Below the pieces are notes generated by a model. The model saw only the letters and a list, made by a program, of their open reading frames with translations. It did not search any database and was not told the origin of the DNA. A stretch of 44,428 bases of DNA from positions 1 to 44,428 of IMG/VR virus record IMGVR_UViG_3300042923_000423; one strand, given 5' to 3'. The position numbers and the translations under genes were made by a program. Source of the stretch: a virus. Shown piece by piece: positions 22,877-31,394 of this stretch (positions are counted from its first letter, which is position 1; the number at the start of each line of letters is the position of its first letter).

Positions 22877-25800
22877 ATGGCGGTATTTGACCGCATTTCG
22901 AAACAAGAGAATGGTTCATCTGGCGGTGTATTTGGTAGACTCCAGCCAGAGAAACCAAAATACGATACAGGCGGGGTTGTCTCGGCCATGAAAACCGGGG
23001 CAGCTCCTTCGATGGACGTGAGGCAATCTCCACTCGTTCAACAGGTGGAAGAGAGACCGATTGTCGAGGAGCAAAAGCCGGCGCTTTATCGTGTACAGAA
23101 AGCCATCTATGACAAGACGCTTAAACCCGTGACAGATGCCGCGTTGCGGGTTGCAGCGAATATTGCCGATCCATTTCATATTACTCGGGGTATCGCAGAA
23201 CGAGAGGGAATCGATTTACGAGAAAACCCAATCTTCCAAGGCATGAGCGCGCCAGAAACAACGGCTGAAAAGGCGACTGACGTAGTAGGTCAGATCGCGG
23301 GTACGATTGCACCGGCTGCAGCAGCGTATAAAACGGGTGGGAAACTTGCCGGGAGTGTATTTTCGAGACTCCTTCCAAACGCTCCTAAACTGGCTCAAAC
23401 GGCAATAAGGGGTGCAGGTGCGGGGGCAACTTTTGGGGTCGCTAGAGAAGCGCTAGAAGCTGCTACAGGGGATGAACAAACTATCGGGGGAAGGGCAAAG
23501 GACATTGCCATAGATACGGCTATTGGTGGCGTTGGGGATGCAGCAATAAGCGCTATAGGACGATATCTTGGACCAAAAGTCGGTTCTGTTTTCAGTAAGT
23601 TACGAGAACGATCGGCCACACCTCAAGACGAAGCACTCCAGCAGATTATGCAAGCTCCTGAGACGCCTAGACCCGGGACACAAGAGTTACGCCCATTGAG
23701 TGGCACTGAGACATTAAATCGTGTAATGGAACGGATTAAACCGATTGTAGAAAGCCGTAGGACTCCACCATTAGAGAATCCTAATGAGCTTGCAAAATAC
23801 GTCAGGGATGGACTATCCCGACAAGGCGCTGACGTATCTCTTAATGAGGTGCGCAAAGTGCCATTCGAGGGTTTACGGGAAATGGCCGAAGAAATCCGGT
23901 CTTCCTTTGGCGTTTATGACGAAGCAGTTAAGGCGGCTAAGGAAATTGGTTTTGACTTGCCGAAATTGTTAGATGGAAAGTCGCCTAACTTGTCCGGTCG
24001 TGTGACTGCTGATGCTCAAAAAAGAGCATACGGGATATATCCGGAGTCTTTGCCAACGGTTAGTCGGAGATTGGCTAAAACTATGGAAGTTAAGACGTCT
24101 CCTGTTCAAGAGACGGACGAAATATTGAAGGCTGTACAAGAACCTCGAATCCGAGATCGGGTATATTCGTATTTGGATGAAGCTGAGAAAGCAGCCCGGG
24201 AACGGTTGTCTGCAAAGAAAAATACCTTATCGTCACTGCCGGTTGATCAATATGCGGACCATGCGATTATTATGGCGGCAAAACTCGGAAAAGGAACGAT
24301 TAAGGCGACCGACTTTGCGGAAGAACTGGTTAAGGAGTTCGGTGAGCAGATACGGCCACAGGCCGAACGGATATTCCGACAGACAAAAGAGGTACTACGA
24401 CAGCAGGAACGAAGAGTTTCGAAAGAAGGACAGGACGCAATGGCCTTTAATGAAAGTGGCATTGGTGATGATGCGTCATTTGATACGAAGATCAGTCGCG
24501 GGCAGCAAAAGAAATCGACTCCATTCCATCAGCGTTGGGAGAAAATCCGAACTCAATTCGTTGATGACCTTGCACCACTGGAAGGGTTAGAGAAGCGCGT
24601 AAGAGGCTCCGTATCAAGCGCGGAGGACAGCCTATACAAAGCTGCAAGGATGTTCAAGGGAACGCCAGAAAGGGCAAGCCAGATCGTCAGGGAACGCCTA
24701 TCACCGGTCGTTGAAGCCGTAGAGAAATCAGGATATACCGCTGACGACCTTGGGCGGTACGCTCTCGCCAAACATGCCAAAGATGTAAATGCTGCTGGCT
24801 TTAAATCTGGATTCACAAATAAGGAAATCGAGTCTGTATTGCAAAAGTACGGCACACCAGAAATGGAAGCAGCGCAACAACAACTGGTTAAAATCAATAA
24901 CGATATGCTGCAAGAATTGGTTAAAAGCGGTGTGGTAAGCAAGGATCTTGCGGATACCCTGAATGAACGTTGGAAGAACTATGTTCCGTTGTTTCGGGCG
25001 TTCGATGATGAAAAAGTAGAATTTAGCCAAGGCCTTTCCGGCGCTCTTGCCAATGTAGCCAACCCTATCCAGAAGTTGAAGGGATCCGAACGGGCTGTCG
25101 TGGATCCTCTTGAGAACATGGTGAAAAACATATTCCAGTCCATAAACTCGGCCGAACGGAATAAGGTGGCACGACAATTAGCGAAACTGGCTAGGGAAGA
25201 TACAGAAAGTTTGTTCATTCGAAAGCTTGATCCAAATGAACAAGTTGGACGGAAGAACGTTGTCAACGTCAAGGAAAACGGTGAAAGCATCAAGTATGAG
25301 GTTGAACCGGAAGTGTACAAAGCATTGCTGAATCTGGATCAAGAATCCGGCAACATGCTGATGAACATCTTGGCAAAACCGGCTTCCTTGTTACGTGCTG
25401 GAGCTACCTTGACACCAGAGTTTTCCCTGCGAAATCCAATGCGCGACGTGCTGCAGGCGTTCGTTACAAGTGAATCCGGATTCAATCCGATTACTGACTT
25501 TACGACCGGGTTAATCCAAACGATCAAAAAGGGCAATTTGTACAAAGAATGGGTAGATAACCTCGGGGCGTACGGAAACGTAATATCCATGGACCGCGAC
25601 GTACACCGGCAAGCTTTGGAGAAAGTATTAAAACAGCCGGCAAGCAAAAAGTTCGTGAATATCGTGAATGGGAAAGGACTCATCAACCTGTTACGGGCGA
25701 TTTCGGATACAACCGAATCCGCGACAAAGGTCGGAGAGTACCGGGCAGCTCTACGCAAGGGAGCAACACCTCAAGAGGCCGCGTATCGTTCGCGCGATCT

Positions 25801-26881
25801 CATGGACTTTGCACGTGCAGGGACCAGTGTACGGCAAGCAAACCGGATCGTGGCGTTTCTGAATGCAAATATACAAGGGAAATCGAAATTGATTCGGGCG
25901 ATTAAGAATAACCCGGGCGGCACGATATCAAGGATGTTCACTGCTGTAACACTGCCTACAGTAGCCGTATATGCAAGCAATCATTACCTAGCGAATGAGA
26001 CGCAGAAAAAGACAATTGCGGATGCACCGGATTGGCAGAAGGACACCTTTTGGCTTGTCGCTATACCTGGGACGGATACTGTTGCTCGTATTCCAAAGCC
26101 GTTCGATATTGCACCAATCTTTGCAAACCTACCGGAACGAGCAATGCAATTTGCCATCGATAAGGATCCGGAAGCATTTGACGGATTCGTGCGACGGACT
26201 TTATCTGATGGAGCGCTTCCGGTGCAGATCAGCGGACTATGGCCGTTTATCGAAGGCATGGCGGATTATTCGTTCTTCCGGGAAGGATCGATTATTCCGC
26301 AACGTGAAAAGGGCTTGGAGTTCAAAGACCAATACGATCCGATCCGGACGACTGAATCAGCGAAGTTACTTGCGGCCGGCGCAGAAAAGCTAACAGGCGG
26401 AAAAGGGATGTTGAAAAATTTCTCATCGCCGCGGATTATGGACAATACCATTAAGGGACTTACTGCCGGATTGGGTACGTATGCGACAAGCGCCATTGAT
26501 ACGATCCTCGATAAGACCGGGGCCGTAGACAGGCCGACTGCACCACAAAAGAATTTGGAACAACGACCACTCGCGAAAGCTTTCCTAGTCGATCCACTTG
26601 CGAGTACAAAGTCCATGGACAAGTTCTATGAAGAACGCGAAAAGCTTACAAACGAAAAGAATTCCGCCAAAATTAACGAACGTGAATTCAAGGGTGAAGC
26701 GAAACTGAAAGTACTGGATGCATCACAAAAGTTAATTGGCGACATCAACAAGGCCGTGCGAACGATCGAGGCAAACACCACGATGAGCGCTAAGGAAAAG
26801 CGCGAAAAAATCGATAAGCTGAACACGGCAAGAAACGAAATCGCCCGCAAGGTGATGGAAAAATTGAAGAATGTTAAATAG
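22877..26881 (+). CDS. giant internal virion / ejection protein (LPD38-like region)
   Basis: 1334 residues, the largest gene here. N-terminus: low-complexity, then Ala-rich amphipathic segments (about 125-215) like those of membrane-penetrating ejection proteins. The middle is coiled coil. Residues about 700-1150 (LRAGATLTPEFSLRNPMRDV, SRDLMDFARAGTSVRQANRI, FLNANIQGKSKLIRAIKNNP) resemble the large polyvalent protein-associated domain 38 found in giant phage proteins. A C-terminal coiled coil follows. No tape measure exists in the window, so this probably forms or follows the ejection channel. AGGAGG lies upstream of the ATG. Confidence 0.65.
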   Translation: MAVFDRISKQENGSSGGVFGRLQPEKPKYDTGGVVSAMKTGAAPSMDVRQSPLVQQVEERPIVEEQKPALYRVQKAIYDKTLKPVTDAALRVAANIADPFHITRGIAEREGIDLRENPIFQGMSAPETTAEKATDVVGQIAGTIAPAAAAYKTGGKLAGSVFSRLLPNAPKLAQTAIRGAGAGATFGVAREALEAATGDEQTIGGRAKDIAIDTAIGGVGDAAISAIGRYLGPKVGSVFSKLRERSATPQDEALQQIMQAPETPRPGTQELRPLSGTETLNRVMERIKPIVESRRTPPLENPNELAKYVRDGLSRQGADVSLNEVRKVPFEGLREMAEEIRSSFGVYDEAVKAAKEIGFDLPKLLDGKSPNLSGRVTADAQKRAYGIYPESLPTVSRRLAKTMEVKTSPVQETDEILKAVQEPRIRDRVYSYLDEAEKAARERLSAKKNTLSSLPVDQYADHAIIMAAKLGKGTIKATDFAEELVKEFGEQIRPQAERIFRQTKEVLRQQERRVSKEGQDAMAFNESGIGDDASFDTKISRGQQKKSTPFHQRWEKIRTQFVDDLAPLEGLEKRVRGSVSSAEDSLYKAARMFKGTPERASQIVRERLSPVVEAVEKSGYTADDLGRYALAKHAKDVNAAGFKSGFTNKEIESVLQKYGTPEMEAAQQQLVKINNDMLQELVKSGVVSKDLADTLNERWKNYVPLFRAFDDEKVEFSQGLSGALANVANPIQKLKGSERAVVDPLENMVKNIFQSINSAERNKVARQLAKLAREDTESLFIRKLDPNEQVGRKNVVNVKENGESIKYEVEPEVYKALLNLDQESGNMLMNILAKPASLLRAGATLTPEFSLRNPMRDVLQAFVTSESGFNPITDFTTGLIQTIKKGNLYKEWVDNLGAYGNVISMDRDVHRQALEKVLKQPASKKFVNIVNGKGLINLLRAISDTTESATKVGEYRAALRKGATPQEAAYRSRDLMDFARAGTSVRQANRIVAFLNANIQGKSKLIRAIKNNPGGTISRMFTAVTLPTVAVYASNHYLANETQKKTIADAPDWQKDTFWLVAIPGTDTVARIPKPFDIAPIFANLPERAMQFAIDKDPEAFDGFVRRTLSDGALPVQISGLWPFIEGMADYSFFREGSIIPQREKGLEFKDQYDPIRTTESAKLLAAGAEKLTGGKGMLKNFSSPRIMDNTIKGLTAGLGTYATSAIDTILDKTGAVDRPTAPQKNLEQRPLAKAFLVDPLASTKSMDKFYEEREKLTNEKNSAKINEREFKGEAKLKVLDASQKLIGDINKAVRTIEANTTMSAKEKREKIDKLNTARNEIARKVMEKLKNVK

Positions 26882-26902
26882 ACGCCTACGGGCGTCTTTT
26901 CT
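26880..26902 (+). terminator. terminator after the structural genes
   Basis: AGACGCC-TACG-GGCGTCT is a perfect 7-bp stem with a tetraloop, followed by TTTC. It overlaps the stop codon of the 1334-residue gene. Confidence 0.7.
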
Positions 26903-26924
26903 ATTGCAATTATGGAGGTGACCT

Positions 26925-27128
26925 ATGATCCATATGATTGTTCCATGGTGTTGCGTCATGGATAAGCCGGCTGACCAAAGCGAATTTTACCGGACCATAT
27001 GCGAATTGTACGACAAGGAAACGGCTGACCGGTATACCTATGAGCAGATCATCCCCCCGTTGGAGGACGTATGTACGACTGGATCATCGATTCGCTCAAT
27101 GCCGTATGGAGACATGGTTGGAGCTTAA
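26925..27128 (+). CDS. small protein at the start of the lysis region
   Basis: 67 residues, acidic, no membrane segment, no known family. TGGAGGTG lies 5 bases before the ATG. The next gene starts inside it in another frame, giving a 58-base overlap. Confidence 0.5.
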   Translation: MIHMIVPWCCVMDKPADQSEFYRTICELYDKETADRYTYEQIIPPLEDVCTTGSSIRSMPYGDMVGA

Positions 27129-27661
27129 CGGCGCTAGGAACGGCCATATTCGCGCTATTGAAGCAACGCAAGGTAAAGGCGCAGCTACGGAAGCTCATTC
27201 CGTGGCTCTTTGCTGATGACTCCGAGATCCGGCAGTACGTCCAGAATCAGCAGCGTATCGAATCCAAAATAGACGAGCTGCTCGAGAAAGAGGGGATCGT
27301 ATGGCAAAGTGCAAGCTCGAATGGTACAACCGGCAAAGTATCGACAAGAAGAATTGGTTTTACGTCTTTCTCGGCGGTCAGATCAGTTGTCCGTGGTGTC
27401 GTCAGGTGCATCATTTACCTTATATCGAAAGGAAGGAAGCACATGAATAAGCTAAAGAGTCGGAAATTTTGGATGAGCGTCGTATCGGCTATATTGGTAC
27501 TGGCTAATGACGGTTTGGACCTCGGACTTGATACCAATACCGTGTTAGCTTTTGCAGGGATAGTGATGTCATTTATCTTCGGGGAGGCTTACGTAGACGG
27601 AAAGAAGGTGAAAAACGATGCAGACTCGGGGTATACAAATACCTTCCAATCTAATAGATGA
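27071..27661 (+). CDS. membrane protein in frame with the holin (possible dual-start gene)
   Basis: 196 codons are open without a stop. Residues 1-77 look like a real small lysis protein: a hydrophobic N-terminal segment (SLTALGTAIFALL), then a coiled coil (QYVQNQQRIESKIDELLEKE). Residues about 78-124 look like out-of-frame sequence because the zinc-knuckle gene at 27301 is read there in another frame. Codons 125-196 are the holin, which has its own ATG and ribosome site at 27443. Either a stop codon was lost between two genes, or a long and a short form are both made. GGAGG precedes the ATG. Confidence 0.5.
   Translation: MYDWIIDSLNAVWRHGWSLTALGTAIFALLKQRKVKAQLRKLIPWLFADDSEIRQYVQNQQRIESKIDELLEKEGIVWQSASSNGTTGKVSTRRIGFTSFSAVRSVVRGVVRCIIYLISKGRKHMNKLKSRKFWMSVVSAILVLANDGLDLGLDTNTVLAFAGIVMSFIFGEAYVDGKKVKNDADSGYTNTFQSNR
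27301..27450 (+). CDS. zinc-knuckle microprotein nested in the lysis region
   Basis: 49 residues, WYNRQSIDKKNWFYVFLGGQ followed by ISCPWCRQVHHLPYIE, with CPWC and a following HH. The sequence looks more natural than the overlapping frame, so I believe it is coding. The upstream ribosome site is GAGGGG. It overlaps the holin start by 8 bases. Confidence 0.5.
   Translation: MAKCKLEWYNRQSIDKKNWFYVFLGGQISCPWCRQVHHLPYIERKEAHE
27443..27661 (+). CDS. holin
   Basis: 72 residues with a basic start (MNKLKSRKFW) and two membrane segments (SVVSAILVLA and TVLAFAGIVMSFIFG) joined by an acidic loop, then a hydrophilic tail. This is the layout of small two-span Gram-positive phage holins. GGAAGG lies 7 bases before the ATG. 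It overlaps the amidase gene by 44 bases, as lysis cassettes do. It releases the amidase to the wall at lysis time. Confidence 0.72.
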   Translation: MNKLKSRKFWMSVVSAILVLANDGLDLGLDTNTVLAFAGIVMSFIFGEAYVDGKKVKNDADSGYTNTFQSNR

Positions 27662-28397
27662 GTTGAAGATTCCGCAGATCATCGACATTACGGACGACCT
27701 CCCTAAGCGTGGCAAAACAGGCTGGGACGCTCTTAACAAGCCAAGAGATATAAACGCATTAACAGACATAGCGTGGCATCATACGGCTGAATTTGAGGAC
27801 GACGACATCTCACCTGAGACTCATGCTAATAATCACATCCGGGCTGGAGAAGGCGGATTTCCGTATCATTTTTACATCAAGAAGGGTACGATTTACCAAG
27901 GGAATGATATCCTGACATTCACTTATGGGATAAAATCGAATAACTATCAAACGGTTCATTGTTCAGTAGAGGGATGTTATGCACCGGATAAAGGTAGGCC
28001 TGCCGATGAGTTGTCAGATGAAAATCTAAGGGCGATGATTGGCCTAGAATTGACATTACGGCAAGTGTTGCCAGCGTATAAAAAGACGAACGGTCACAAC
28101 TACTACGATAGAACACTCTGTCCCGGCTACAGCATGACCAAGTTCCGGGAAAGCATCCTCGAAATTGAAAAGAAAATCGAGTGGAAGAATACGAGCCAAT
28201 ACCGGTCCGAACTGGCTTTTCGAATCGCCAATTCTATCCTATGGACACGGAACACCTCGATGGGAATTGACCAATTCGGCAAAACCCATAACGAGGATGG
28301 AACGCCCACGGTTAAGGAAGAACATAAAGCATGGGCTGTAGATCGTCTATTGCTGCTCGAGCCGAAAGTCCGCGAATTAGGATTTCTATTTGATTAA
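27618..28397 (+). CDS. endolysin, N-acetylmuramoyl-L-alanine amidase
   Basis: 259 residues. Amidase_2/PGRP fold: ALTDIAWHHTAEF with H54/H55, FPYHFYIKKGTIYQG, YQTVHCSVEG and GHNYYDRTLCPGY with H160 and C168, the expected zinc ligands. It cuts the amide bond between the glycan and stem peptide. The C-terminal about 60 residues (QYRSELAFRIANSILWTRNT...) may bind the wall but match no family I can name. No signal peptide, so export through the holin. The ribosome site is AAGAAGGTG. Confidence 0.88.
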   Translation: MQTRGIQIPSNLIDELKIPQIIDITDDLPKRGKTGWDALNKPRDINALTDIAWHHTAEFEDDDISPETHANNHIRAGEGGFPYHFYIKKGTIYQGNDILTFTYGIKSNNYQTVHCSVEGCYAPDKGRPADELSDENLRAMIGLELTLRQVLPAYKKTNGHNYYDRTLCPGYSMTKFRESILEIEKKIEWKNTSQYRSELAFRIANSILWTRNTSMGIDQFGKTHNEDGTPTVKEEHKAWAVDRLLLLEPKVRELGFLFD

Positions 28398-28401
28398 CCC
28401 T

Positions 28402-28431
28402 AACCCCACTTTAACCGAGTGGGGTTTTTTT
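28402..28431 (+). terminator. strong Rho-independent terminator after lysis genes
   Basis: AACCCCACT-TTAACCG-AGTGGGGTT is a perfect 9-bp stem followed by a run of T. Confidence 0.9.
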
Positions 28432-28432
28432 G

Positions 28433-28455
28433 TGCTATCATAAGAACATACGTTC
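28433..28455 (+). promoter_or_regulatory. extended -10 promoter with LexA-type box (YolD gene)
   Basis: TGCTATCAT (28433-28441) is directly followed by GAACATACGTTC (28444-28455), a perfect GAAC-N4-GTTC palindrome of the Gram-positive LexA type. It covers the likely start site, so the YolD gene should rise after DNA damage. Confidence 0.7.
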
Positions 28456-28471
28456 TATTTGGAGGTGCTAC

Positions 28472-28786
28472 ATGGGGAAAAAACTCGAAGCAAACGGACT
28501 GTGGGAATCCTCCCGCATGATGCTGCCGGAACATGTTAAGACGATCATCCAACACAAGGAATGGTTTAAGGCGGATCCGCAAGAACGTCCCGTCCTAGAT
28601 GAACAGGAAATCGAGGACATGAGCCGGAAACTGTACGAGTCGAAGGAGGAGCAAACGGCCGTTACCGTGGAGAGATGGGAACGCGATCCGGCGCGGGGGA
28701 TCGTACAGTTGATCGATATGAGGAAACGAATCGTCGTGGTCGGTCAGGAAATCGTGAAGATTGATGATATAATTGGAGTGGAGTAA
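28472..28786 (+). CDS. YolD-like protein
   Basis: 104 residues. LWESSRMMLPEHVKTIIQHK (conserved YolD N-terminal W-S-RMMLPEH), then a beta-rich C-terminus (KRIVVVGQEIVKIDDIIGVE). YolD proteins are SOS-controlled partners of Y-family polymerase UvrX/YqjW; no such polymerase lies beside it here. The ATG has GGAGGTG upstream. A LexA-type box lies in the promoter. Confidence 0.8.
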   Translation: MGKKLEANGLWESSRMMLPEHVKTIIQHKEWFKADPQERPVLDEQEIEDMSRKLYESKEEQTAVTVERWERDPARGIVQLIDMRKRIVVVGQEIVKIDDIIGVE

Positions 28787-28861
28787 GCGCCGAGGAAGCT
28801 ACTAATCGCTACTTTCTATTTATCAAGTGGATCCTTGGCGAATACAACGTTACGATTTCGA

Positions 28862-30334
28862 TTAAGAGTTAAACTCAAAATCCGAAACATACACTCGAAC
28901 ACGACGACCGGGGCCACCTTTGGCTTCGGTTTCTTTTGTATTGATCGTGATGGTTTCGAACAGATCGTTGATGAACATTTTCTTCGCGGTTTGGTCCTTA
29001 ATCTCACTAAATGAATCCTTGATACTTTTCAATTGGTCGATGATTTCGTCATACGATAGGGACTGCTTAGGTGTATCGATTTTTTTCAACTGCTCATTTA
29101 GACGTTTCTCAAGGTCGTCTTCTTCGGACATTCGCAGTTTCAGGTCTTGAATCGTAATCGCGTCGTTGGCAAAAGCGAACTGCCATTTCTTCTTGCGCTT
29201 TTCAATCTGCTCGAGATCCTTACGAATAATATCGGCTTGGGTATTTGTCTCACGAACCAACTTCATCGGCTCTTGCTTAAGGAGCGCGGCGTATTGCTCG
29301 ATGTTATAGTCTAAGGACTCGAAAAACGCTTCCTCGACGCTTTCTTCCGCGATTAGGGGCATATCACACATTCCTAAATTAAAGCGTCCAGAACACTTAT
29401 ACGCGCGTTTACGCCCTGTTAATACCTTTCGGCTTGTCCCGTGCATCGGTTTACTGCAACGTTCGCATACCAGGACGCCCGTAAAGGCGTAATCCGATGT
29501 CGCGGCCTTACCTTTTTGCGAACGCATCTCCATAAGCTTTTGCGCGCGGTCAAATGTTTCTTTATCGAGAATGGGCATATGGGTTCCTTGGACAGTGATT
29601 TCTTTGCCCGTCAATTTCCCTGTAGACTTCCGATTGTTCCATCTTATCTGTCCGATATAGACCGGGTTGGTCAGAATATAGTATACGGTGAAGTCATTCC
29701 ACATACCTTGTTTTGGATGCGGGTAAAGATGTGGGTTGCGATTGAAGGTCTTTGCAATCCATCGGATACTACGGTTTTGTAGATAAAATTCAAACATGCT
29801 TTTGACAAGTTCGGCTTCCTGCTCGTTTACGACAAGTTCTTTTTCAACGAGATCGTATCCAATGGGCGCAGCAGCTCCGTTCCGTTTCCCCTTCAAAGCA
29901 AGCTCATACATAGTAGAATGGACGTTCTCGGATATCTGCTCGAGTTCGCCCTGCGCGACGGATACTAAAATATTTGTTACCATTCGCCCGGATGCTGACG
30001 TCGTATCGATTTCCTCCGTCATACTCTTCAACTCGATGCGGTGATCGTTAAATAACTCATACAGATATATTTTGTCTTTCAATATACGAGTAAGCCGGTT
30101 TTGTCTCCAAAAGACGAGAAGATCGAATTTCTTTTCGGGGATATCCTTGATCATTCGCTGAATATCTTTCCGTTTCAGATTCTTGGCGGAATATCCTTCG
30201 TCTATATATTCATCGACCAGCGTGTGACCTTTCTCCAAAATCCATCGTAAACAAACTTCGCGTTGAGCTTCTATGCTATATCCTTCCCGGGCCTGTTCTT
30301 CTGTCGAAACGCGGATATATATAACGGCTCTCAT
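28862..30334 (-). CDS. large serine recombinase (phage integrase)
   Basis: 490 residues. Catalytic Ser10 in YIRVSTEEQ; resolvase domain about 1-140 with WRQNRLTRI; recombinase domain about 160-270 (GAAAPIGYDL, YYILTNPVYIGQIRWNNRKS); zinc ribbon with CERC and a later C-x6-C near 285-325; then a coiled coil (IRKDLEQIEKRKKKWQ) and C-terminal tail. It integrates the phage at attB. attP should be near its gene, but no site can be named because the host junctions are not in the window. The gene has an ATG start. Confidence 0.92.
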   Translation of the reverse strand: MRAVIYIRVSTEEQAREGYSIEAQREVCLRWILEKGHTLVDEYIDEGYSAKNLKRKDIQRMIKDIPEKKFDLLVFWRQNRLTRILKDKIYLYELFNDHRIELKSMTEEIDTTSASGRMVTNILVSVAQGELEQISENVHSTMYELALKGKRNGAAAPIGYDLVEKELVVNEQEAELVKSMFEFYLQNRSIRWIAKTFNRNPHLYPHPKQGMWNDFTVYYILTNPVYIGQIRWNNRKSTGKLTGKEITVQGTHMPILDKETFDRAQKLMEMRSQKGKAATSDYAFTGVLVCERCSKPMHGTSRKVLTGRKRAYKCSGRFNLGMCDMPLIAEESVEEAFFESLDYNIEQYAALLKQEPMKLVRETNTQADIIRKDLEQIEKRKKKWQFAFANDAITIQDLKLRMSEEDDLEKRLNEQLKKIDTPKQSLSYDEIIDQLKSIKDSFSEIKDQTAKKMFINDLFETITINTKETEAKGGPGRRVRVYVSDFEFNS

Positions 30335-30346
30335 GCGGTGTTCCTC

Positions 30347-30550
30347 CTAAAATAAAGTCGGTTGAATGGGGTAGACGTGTTGTTCATCGGGGTAATCCGA
30401 ATATCCGTTCGCCATAGCAACGTATCCCCATTCTATCGCGTTCCTGTTTGAGCTACAACCACATTTCGGACATGTGCCATACTTGCCAATGTCAAACCTC
30501 CATCGGTCTCTGTGCGTGGCGTAGCAGCAGTGTGAGCACCATAAGTACAT
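30347..30550 (-). CDS. zinc-ribbon protein upstream of the integrase
   Basis: 67 residues with CSHCC near 5-9 and CPKCGC near 27-32. Likely two-knuckle zinc ribbon. AAGGAAGG lies 8 bases before the ATG. Co-oriented with the integrase, 12 bases apart, so probably one operon. Function unknown; a role in recombination control is only a guess. Confidence 0.6.
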   Translation of the reverse strand: MYLWCSHCCYATHRDRWRFDIGKYGTCPKCGCSSNRNAIEWGYVAMANGYSDYPDEQHVYPIQPTLF

Positions 30551-30616
30551 GTTTTATACCTTCCTTGCGAATGTTATTAGTAGTTGATGCCGATACTACT
30601 CGCGAGGTGATAACAA

Positions 30617-30991
30617 ATGATGCCAGTAATGACGAGGGACGGTAAAGGGATCATGCTAGACTTTAGGCAGATTGTTTTCATCGAACGGCGAGCAAGGGAA
30701 CTTATATATCATACAAAGACTGACGAATACAGAGCCATTACATCGATTGAAAAGATGACGGAAGCCTTGGAGCCAATGGGGTTCAGTAGATTAGACCAAT
30801 CTAATGTTGTCAATCTGTCCAGCATTAAAAAGTATGACCTATCACGGAACGTTGTTGTCTTTGATCACGTTCAGGACAGTAAGAGTAAAGAAGTCTATGT
30901 ATCACGGGAAAACCGATCATCACTGTCTCAATATGTCCATGAGCACAGATCCGAAATTAGCGTAATATACCATAGAAACGGAAAAAAGTAA
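30617..30991 (+). CDS. LytTR-domain transcription regulator
   Basis: 124 residues, a stand-alone LytTR DNA-binding domain: DFRQIVFIERRARELIYHT, YRAITSIEKMTEALEPMGFS, RLDQSNVVNLSSIKKYD. It lacks a receiver domain. Divergent from the zinc-ribbon and integrase genes, so it may regulate lysogeny or a host quorum path. GCGAGGTGAT lies before the ATG. Confidence 0.75.
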   Translation: MMPVMTRDGKGIMLDFRQIVFIERRARELIYHTKTDEYRAITSIEKMTEALEPMGFSRLDQSNVVNLSSIKKYDLSRNVVVFDHVQDSKSKEVYVSRENRSSLSQYVHEHRSEISVIYHRNGKK

Positions 30992-31189
30992 ACAACAGAA
31001 TATACCGCGTATTCGGTAGTTGTTGGTAAGTCTTGGATGAGGCATAATGTAATTACGTCGAGGGCATGTCATATTTTGTGGGGGTACAAACCATAAGCAA
31101 ATTCTGACAAATGACATGGTACATATATCCTGAGTCGAAGGAATTGTCAGATAAACACTACTCAAACCTATCATAAAGTGTTATATTGA
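30992..31189 (+). other. gene-free stretch with inverted repeats before the riboswitch
   Basis: AACAAC-TACCG pairs with CGGTA-GTTGTT (30992-31026, with a bulge). CATGTCAT (31065-31072) and ATGACATG (31111-31118) form a perfect 8-bp inverted repeat, and CTGACAA (31104-31110) with TTGTCAG (31144-31150) forms another. These may be binding sites, for instance for the LytTR protein. An extended -10 element, TGTTATATT (31179-31187), lies at the end and would start the riboswitch RNA. Confidence 0.5.
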
Positions 31190-31290
31190 AAGCACTTACA
31201 TACTTGGCAAACCTGTTGAAAAGCAGGGACGCAAAGCTACGGGGCTAAGTCTTCTGATACGCTCGCCGGGTTGCCCGTTTGGTGGGAATA
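31190..31290 (+). ncRNA. cyclic-di-GMP-I (GEMM) riboswitch
   Basis: The conserved core is complete: TTGGCAAACC, a GAAAA-loop stem (CCTG/CAGG), GGGACGCAAAGC, then ACGGGGCTAAGT and GCTCGCCGGGTTGCC. ACTTGG pairs with CTAAGT as P1. The aptamer is preceded by an extended -10 promoter and followed at once by a terminator, so it controls transcription. No plus-strand gene follows within 440 bases; the next gene is on the minus strand. Confidence 0.85.
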
Positions 31291-31317
31291 TCCATCTCTA
31301 AAGGGTGGATTTTTTTG
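31290..31317 (+). terminator. terminator serving as riboswitch expression platform
   Basis: ATCCATC and GGTGGAT (one G-U) pair around TCTAAAG... and are followed by TTTTTT. Readthrough would run antisense to the XRE gene at 31395-31607. Confidence 0.75.
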
Positions 31318-31394
31318 TCTTATACGATGTATGATTGTGGTAGTACGAAACGTTGACCGGAGGGGCAGAGTAGAAACACTACTCTGTTAATGGC

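Noticed and set aside
28787-28861. attP site between YolD and integrase
   Set aside because: Position fits, but no inverted core or host junction can be seen, so it cannot be supported.
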